Part shown: positions 22,537-22,846 of the stretch, one piece after another | Numbering within the stretch: the stretch's first letter is position 1 | Layout: each line of letters starts with the position of its first letter | Assembly: GCA_963922935.1 (NCBI GenBank) | Contig: CAWUKE010000014.1 | Span: forward strand, 1 to 22,846 | Source of the DNA: Litorimonas sp963922935 | GTDB lineage: Bacteria > Pseudomonadota > Alphaproteobacteria > Caulobacterales > Maricaulaceae | DNA length: 22,846 bases | Direction: 5' to 3' | Notes under the pieces: generated by a model | What the model was told of the DNA's origin: nothing | The model's input: the letters and a program-made list of their open reading frames with translations, nothing else | Databases searched by the model: none | Program-made: the position numbers and the translations under genes

Positions 22537-22846
22537 ATGACGATTGCGATTATTGGGGCTGGCATGGCCGGATTGACGGCGGCCTTAAGGCTGAAAGATT
22601 ATACAGATGTCGTTCTGTTTGATAAAAGCCGGGGTGTCGGGGGACGCATGAGCACGCGCTATGCGGGCGACTATGAATTTGATCACGGCGCACAATATTT
22701 TACGATCTCAGACCCCGAGTTTCAGTCGCTCATTGGCGAATTTGAAACAGCGGGCGAAGCGTTGCGCTGGAACAGTCAGGGATTATATTTGCGCCGAGGC
22801 GTTCTAGAAGCCGATAAAGGTCGCCCGCGATGGGTCGGCGCACCCC
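22537..22846 (+). CDS. FAD-dependent oxidoreductase, renalase-like (COG3380), 5' part
   Basis: 103 residues are visible before the right edge; homologues run to about 320. The dinucleotide-binding motif GAGMAG is at 7-12 in MTIAIIGAGMAGLTAALRL, then VVLFDKSRGVGGRMSTRYAG, the second FAD motif (GG with RxSTR), and FDHGAQYFT typical of the renalase/COG3380 group. Such enzymes bind FAD and oxidise a dihydropyridine or amine substrate; bacterial members are often next to photolyase or cryptochrome genes. The gene starts 41 bp after the alpha/beta-domain gene on the same strand. No Shine-Dalgarno sequence is evident. The C-terminal substrate domain is outside the window. Confidence 0.88.
   Translation, partial: MTIAIIGAGMAGLTAALRLKDYTDVVLFDKSRGVGGRMSTRYAGDYEFDHGAQYFTISDPEFQSLIGEFETAGEALRWNSQGLYLRRGVLEADKGRPRWVGAP

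Overview
The window reads as chromosomal DNA of a moderately GC-rich alphaproteobacterium. A marine, stalked or Hyphomonadaceae-like relative fits the protein sequences, but this is judged from protein style only and is not proven. Genes are densely packed on both strands. There is one tRNA, no rRNA, no CRISPR array and no intact insertion sequence.

Layout. (1) 1-1610: the 5' end of a pepN-type aminopeptidase N on the minus strand, a divergent yghU-type glutathione transferase, a perfect 16-bp parS (ParB site) inside a 36-bp near-perfect palindrome, a tRNA-Arg(CCG), and a 207-bp gap carrying nested short inverted repeats. (2) 1610-6642, minus strand: a tightly coupled catabolic operon of enoyl-CoA hydratase, TIGR03084 DinB-fold protein, iron-type alcohol dehydrogenase, hotdog thioesterase and an HD-domain protein that looks like a diiron oxygenase, followed by the amputated 3' third of a thiolase and a DUF1295 membrane protein. 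(3) 6645-12324, plus strand: a small membrane protein, a 22-bp perfect palindrome, then a beta-oxidation operon of thiolase, 110-aa unknown, MFE2-like SDR dehydrogenase and two unlike acyl-CoA dehydrogenases that probably form one heteromeric enzyme. The operon ends at the 3' remnant of an outer-membrane barrel gene. (4) 12323-16984, mostly minus strand: SpoIIAA-like protein, outer-membrane barrel with a small Cys-containing exported protein, YdhF-type aldo-keto reductase coupled to a GST, a gamma-glutamylcyclotransferase-like protein and a TRIC-type membrane protein. (5) 17178-21078, minus strand: gap followed by ppc, behind a promoter whose -35 box lies inside a LacI-like palindrome. The PEP carboxylase is divergent in its catalytic loop and C-terminus. 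(6) 21152-22846, plus strand: a photolyase/cryptochrome FAD-binding domain and, immediately after it, a separate gene resembling the photolyase N-terminal alpha/beta domain, followed by a renalase-like FAD oxidoreductase.

Together, regions 2 and 3 look like acyl-CoA catabolism of one or two unidentified substrates (branched, terpenoid or steroid-like side chains are possible). Region 5 links lower glycolysis to oxaloacetate supply. The most unusual item is the split, order-swapped photolyase pair in region 6. The parS site suggests the window may lie in the origin-proximal part of the chromosome.
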